A stretch of 64,000 nucleotides of DNA from Penium margaritaceum (taxonomy: Eukaryota; Streptophyta; Zygnematophyceae; Desmidiales; Peniaceae): the NCBI GenBank assembly GCA_023375785.1, contig SZWC01000507.1, positions 317,914 to 381,913 of the forward strand, given 5' to 3'. The notes beneath the pieces are model-generated. The model searched no databases and had not been told where the DNA came from. It saw only the letters and a program-made list of their open reading frames with translations. The position numbers and the translations under genes were made by a program. Shown in pieces: positions 61,764-64,000 of this stretch; position 1 is the first letter of the stretch; each line of letters opens with the position of its first letter.

Positions 61764-64000
61764 ATGACCTTTCTATGGCTTGCTCCATTGATCCCTGGCT
61801 TGCTCCACCATTCTTTGGCGTGCTCCACCTTTATCCGGATTGACCCACCATTCCCTAGCTTGCTCGACCTTTCTCTAGCTTCCTCCACCTTTCTCTGGCT
61901 TGCTCGACCTTTCTCTGGCTTGCTCCACCATTCTCTACCTTGCTCCACCTTTCTCTGGCTTGCTCGACCTTTCTCTAGCTTCCTCCACCTTTCTCTGGCT
62001 TGCTCGACCTTTCTCTGGCTTGCTCCACCATTCTCTACCTTGCTCCACCTTTCTCTGGCTTGCTCCACCGTTCTCTATCTTGCTCCACTGTTCTCTGGCA
62101 TGTTCCACCTTTCGTTGGTTTGCCCTACCATTCTCTGGCTTGCTCAATCTTTCTCTAGCTTGCTCCACCTTTCCCTGGCTTGCTCCACCTTTCCGTGGCT
62201 TGCTCCATCTGTCTCTGGCATGCTCCTCCTTTTCCTGGCTTGCTCCACCTTCCTCTGGTTTGCTCCACCTTTCCCTGGCTTGCACTACCTGTCTCTGGCT
62301 TGCTCCACCTTTCTCTGGCTTGCTCCACCTTTCTCTGGCTTGCACCACCTTTCTCAGGCTTGCTCCACCTTTCTCTAGCTTGCTCCACTGTTCTCTGACT
62401 TGCTCCACCTTTCTCTGGCTTGCTCCACCGTTCTCAGGCTTGCTCCACCTTTCTCTAGCTTGCTCCACTGTTCTCTGACTTGCTCCACCTTTCTCTGGCT
62501 TGCTCCACCGTTCTCAGGCTTGCTCCACCTTTCTCTTTCTTGCTCTACCGTACTTTTCCTTGCTCCACATTTCTCTGGCTTACTCCATTGTTCTCAGGGT
62601 TGCTTCATCCTTCTCTGGCTTGCTTCACCGTTCCCTGCCTTTCTCCACCTTTTTCTGGCTTGCTCCACCTGTCTCTCGCTTGCTCCACCGTTCTTTGGCT
62701 TGCTCCACCTTTCTCCGGCTTGCTCCACCTTTCCCTGTCTTGGTCCACCATTCTCTGGCTTGCTCCACAGTTCTCTTGCTTACTCCACCTTTTTCTGGCT
62801 TGCTCCATCTTTCTTTGGCTTACTCCACCTTTCCCTGTCTTGGTCCACCATTCTCTGGCTTGCTCCACAGTTCTCTTGCTTACTCCACCTTTTTCTGGCT
62901 TGCTCCATCTTTCTTTGGCTTACTCCACCTTTCCCTGGCGTGCTCCACTGTTCTCTGGCTTGCTCCACCGTTGTCTTGCTTGCTCCATCTTTTTCTTGCT
63001 TGCTCCACCTTTCTCTGGCTTGCTCCACCTTTCCCTTTCTTGCTCCACCGTTCTCTGGCTTGCTCCACCGTTGTCTTGCTTGCTCCATCTTTTTCTTGCT
63101 TGCTCCACCTTTCTCTGGCTTGCTCCACCTTTCCCTTTCTTGCTCCACCGTTCTCTGGCTTGCACCACCGTTCTCTGGCTTGTTCCACTATTCTATGGCT
63201 TGCTCCACCATTCTCTGGCCTGCTTCACCTTTCTATGGCTTTCTCCACCTTTTGTACAGCATGCTTGCTTGCACATTCGCTGGCTTGCTCCACCTTTCTC
63301 TGGCTTCCTCCACCTTTCTCTGGCTTTCTCTACCTTTCCCTGGCTTGTTCCACCGTTCTCTGGCCTTGTCCACCATTCTCTGGCTTGCTCCACCTTTCTC
63401 TGGCTTGCTTCACCTTTCTCAGGTTTTCTCCACCTTTCTCTGGCATGCTTGCTCACACATTGGCTGGCATGCTTGCTCACACATTCGCTGGCTTTCTCTG
63501 GCTTGCTCCACCTTCATCTGGCTTCCTCCACCTTTTCCTGGCTTGCTCCACCTTTCTCTGGCTTGCTCCACCTTTCTCTGGCTTGCTCCACCTTTCTCTG
63601 GCTTGCTCCACCGTTCTCTGCCTTGTTCCACCTTTCTCTGGCTTGCTCCACCTTCATCTGGCTTCCTCCACCTTTTCCTGGCTTGCTCCACCTTTCTCTG
63701 GCTTGCTCCACCTTTCTCTGGCTTGCTCCACCTTTCTCTGGCTTGCTCCACCGTTCTCTGCCTTGTTCCACCTTTCTCTCGCTTGCTCCACCGTTTTCTA
63801 GCTTGCTCCACTATTCTCTGGCTTGTTCCACCTTTCCCTGGTTTACTCCACCTTTCTCTGGCTTGCTCCATCTTTCTCTAGCTTGCTCCAACTTTCCCTG
63901 GCTTGCTCCACCGTTTTCTAGCTTGCTCCACTATTCTCTGGCTTGTTCCACCTTTCCCTGGTTTACTCCACCTTTCTCTGGCTTGCTCCATCTTTCTCTA
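61764..64000. repeat. 20-bp minisatellite array
   Basis: About 110 copies of a 20-bp unit with consensus TGCTCCACCTTTCTCTGGCT run to the end of the window. The unit phase is kept over long stretches, so variants line up every 20 bp. Larger blocks are duplicated at offsets of 80, 100, 120 and 140 bp (for example 62731 and 62831, 62969 and 63069, 63511 and 63651, 63781 and 63901). Because 20 is not a multiple of three, every plus frame reads the same 20-residue cycle (LACSTFLWLAPPFSGLLH and so on) and almost no unit has a stop. The minus strand reads a charged cycle (EQARERWSKPEKGGASQR). The resulting open frame of 494 codons at 62400-63881 is a property of the repeat, not evidence of a gene. 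Confidence 0.95.
63250..63500. repeat. Variant segment within the minisatellite
   Basis: Here the 20-bp rhythm is broken by inserts with GCATGCTTGCT and ACATTCGCTGGCT or ACATTGGCTGGC. The piece GGCATGCTTGCTCACACATT occurs twice in a row with a 24-bp spacing (about 63442 and 63466), and a related GCATGCTTGCTTGCACATTC is near 63259. It appears to be a second, diverged repeat unit mixed into the array. Confidence 0.75.

Noticed and set aside
62400-63881. 494-codon open frame in the minisatellite as a candidate repeat protein or membrane protein.
   Set aside because: All frames of this repeat are open, so openness carries no information. It is kept only as a finding to be tested by expression data.

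Overview
This is a nuclear window from a eukaryote with a repeat-rich genome. I see no convincing host gene, tRNA or rRNA in it. Three things point to the green lineage (streptophyte alga or land plant): plant-type Ty1/copia elements, primer-binding sites that fit the plant-type initiator tRNA-Met as I remember it, and a satellite with a monomer near nucleosome length. I cannot name the genus from sequence alone.

Layout. About 46 kb of the 64 kb is one AT-rich tandem satellite with a monomer of about 190-191 bp. It appears as four blocks (1-13702, 19565-42770, 45811-52850, 56706 to about 58479), cut apart by later insertions. Where insertion ends are clear they carry target-site duplications made of satellite sequence, so the array was continuous beforehand. 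The monomers fall into about ten classes that recur in a fixed order, which I call a to j. This gives a nominal higher-order repeat of about 1.9 kb, with shorter 7-, 8- and 9-monomer versions. One class has recently expanded into about seven identical copies near the left edge.

Insertions in the array: a 328-bp hAT-like MITE packed with GATC sites (10632-10959); a full-length but decayed Ty1/copia element with two LTRs (13703-19564); a 3.0-kb non-satellite island (42771-45810) holding a TC microsatellite, a roughly 155-bp tandem repeat, a solo copia LTR and a 47-bp hairpin; and a second, shorter copia relative (52851-56705) whose LTR family matches the solo LTR. Both copia elements carry a primer-binding site that matches the anticodon arm of initiator tRNA-Met, as in Drosophila copia and yeast Ty5. 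A third LTR-element fragment on the minus strand (about 58480 to beyond 59085) has the ordinary 3'-end tRNA-Met site.

The right end (58480-64000) leaves the satellite. It contains the minus-strand LTR fragment, a stretch with no recognisable gene, three successive foldback (inverted-repeat) units near 60.2-61.2 kb, and a 20-bp minisatellite that runs off the window (61764-64000). The minisatellite has block duplications in multiples of 20 bp.

Taken together, the window looks like satellite heterochromatin, possibly centromeric or pericentromeric, that has served as a landing ground for retroelements and small DNA elements. The centromere assignment is inference only. Two assembly gaps (14492-14603, 43049-43291) and one single N (60522) limit interpretation nearby.
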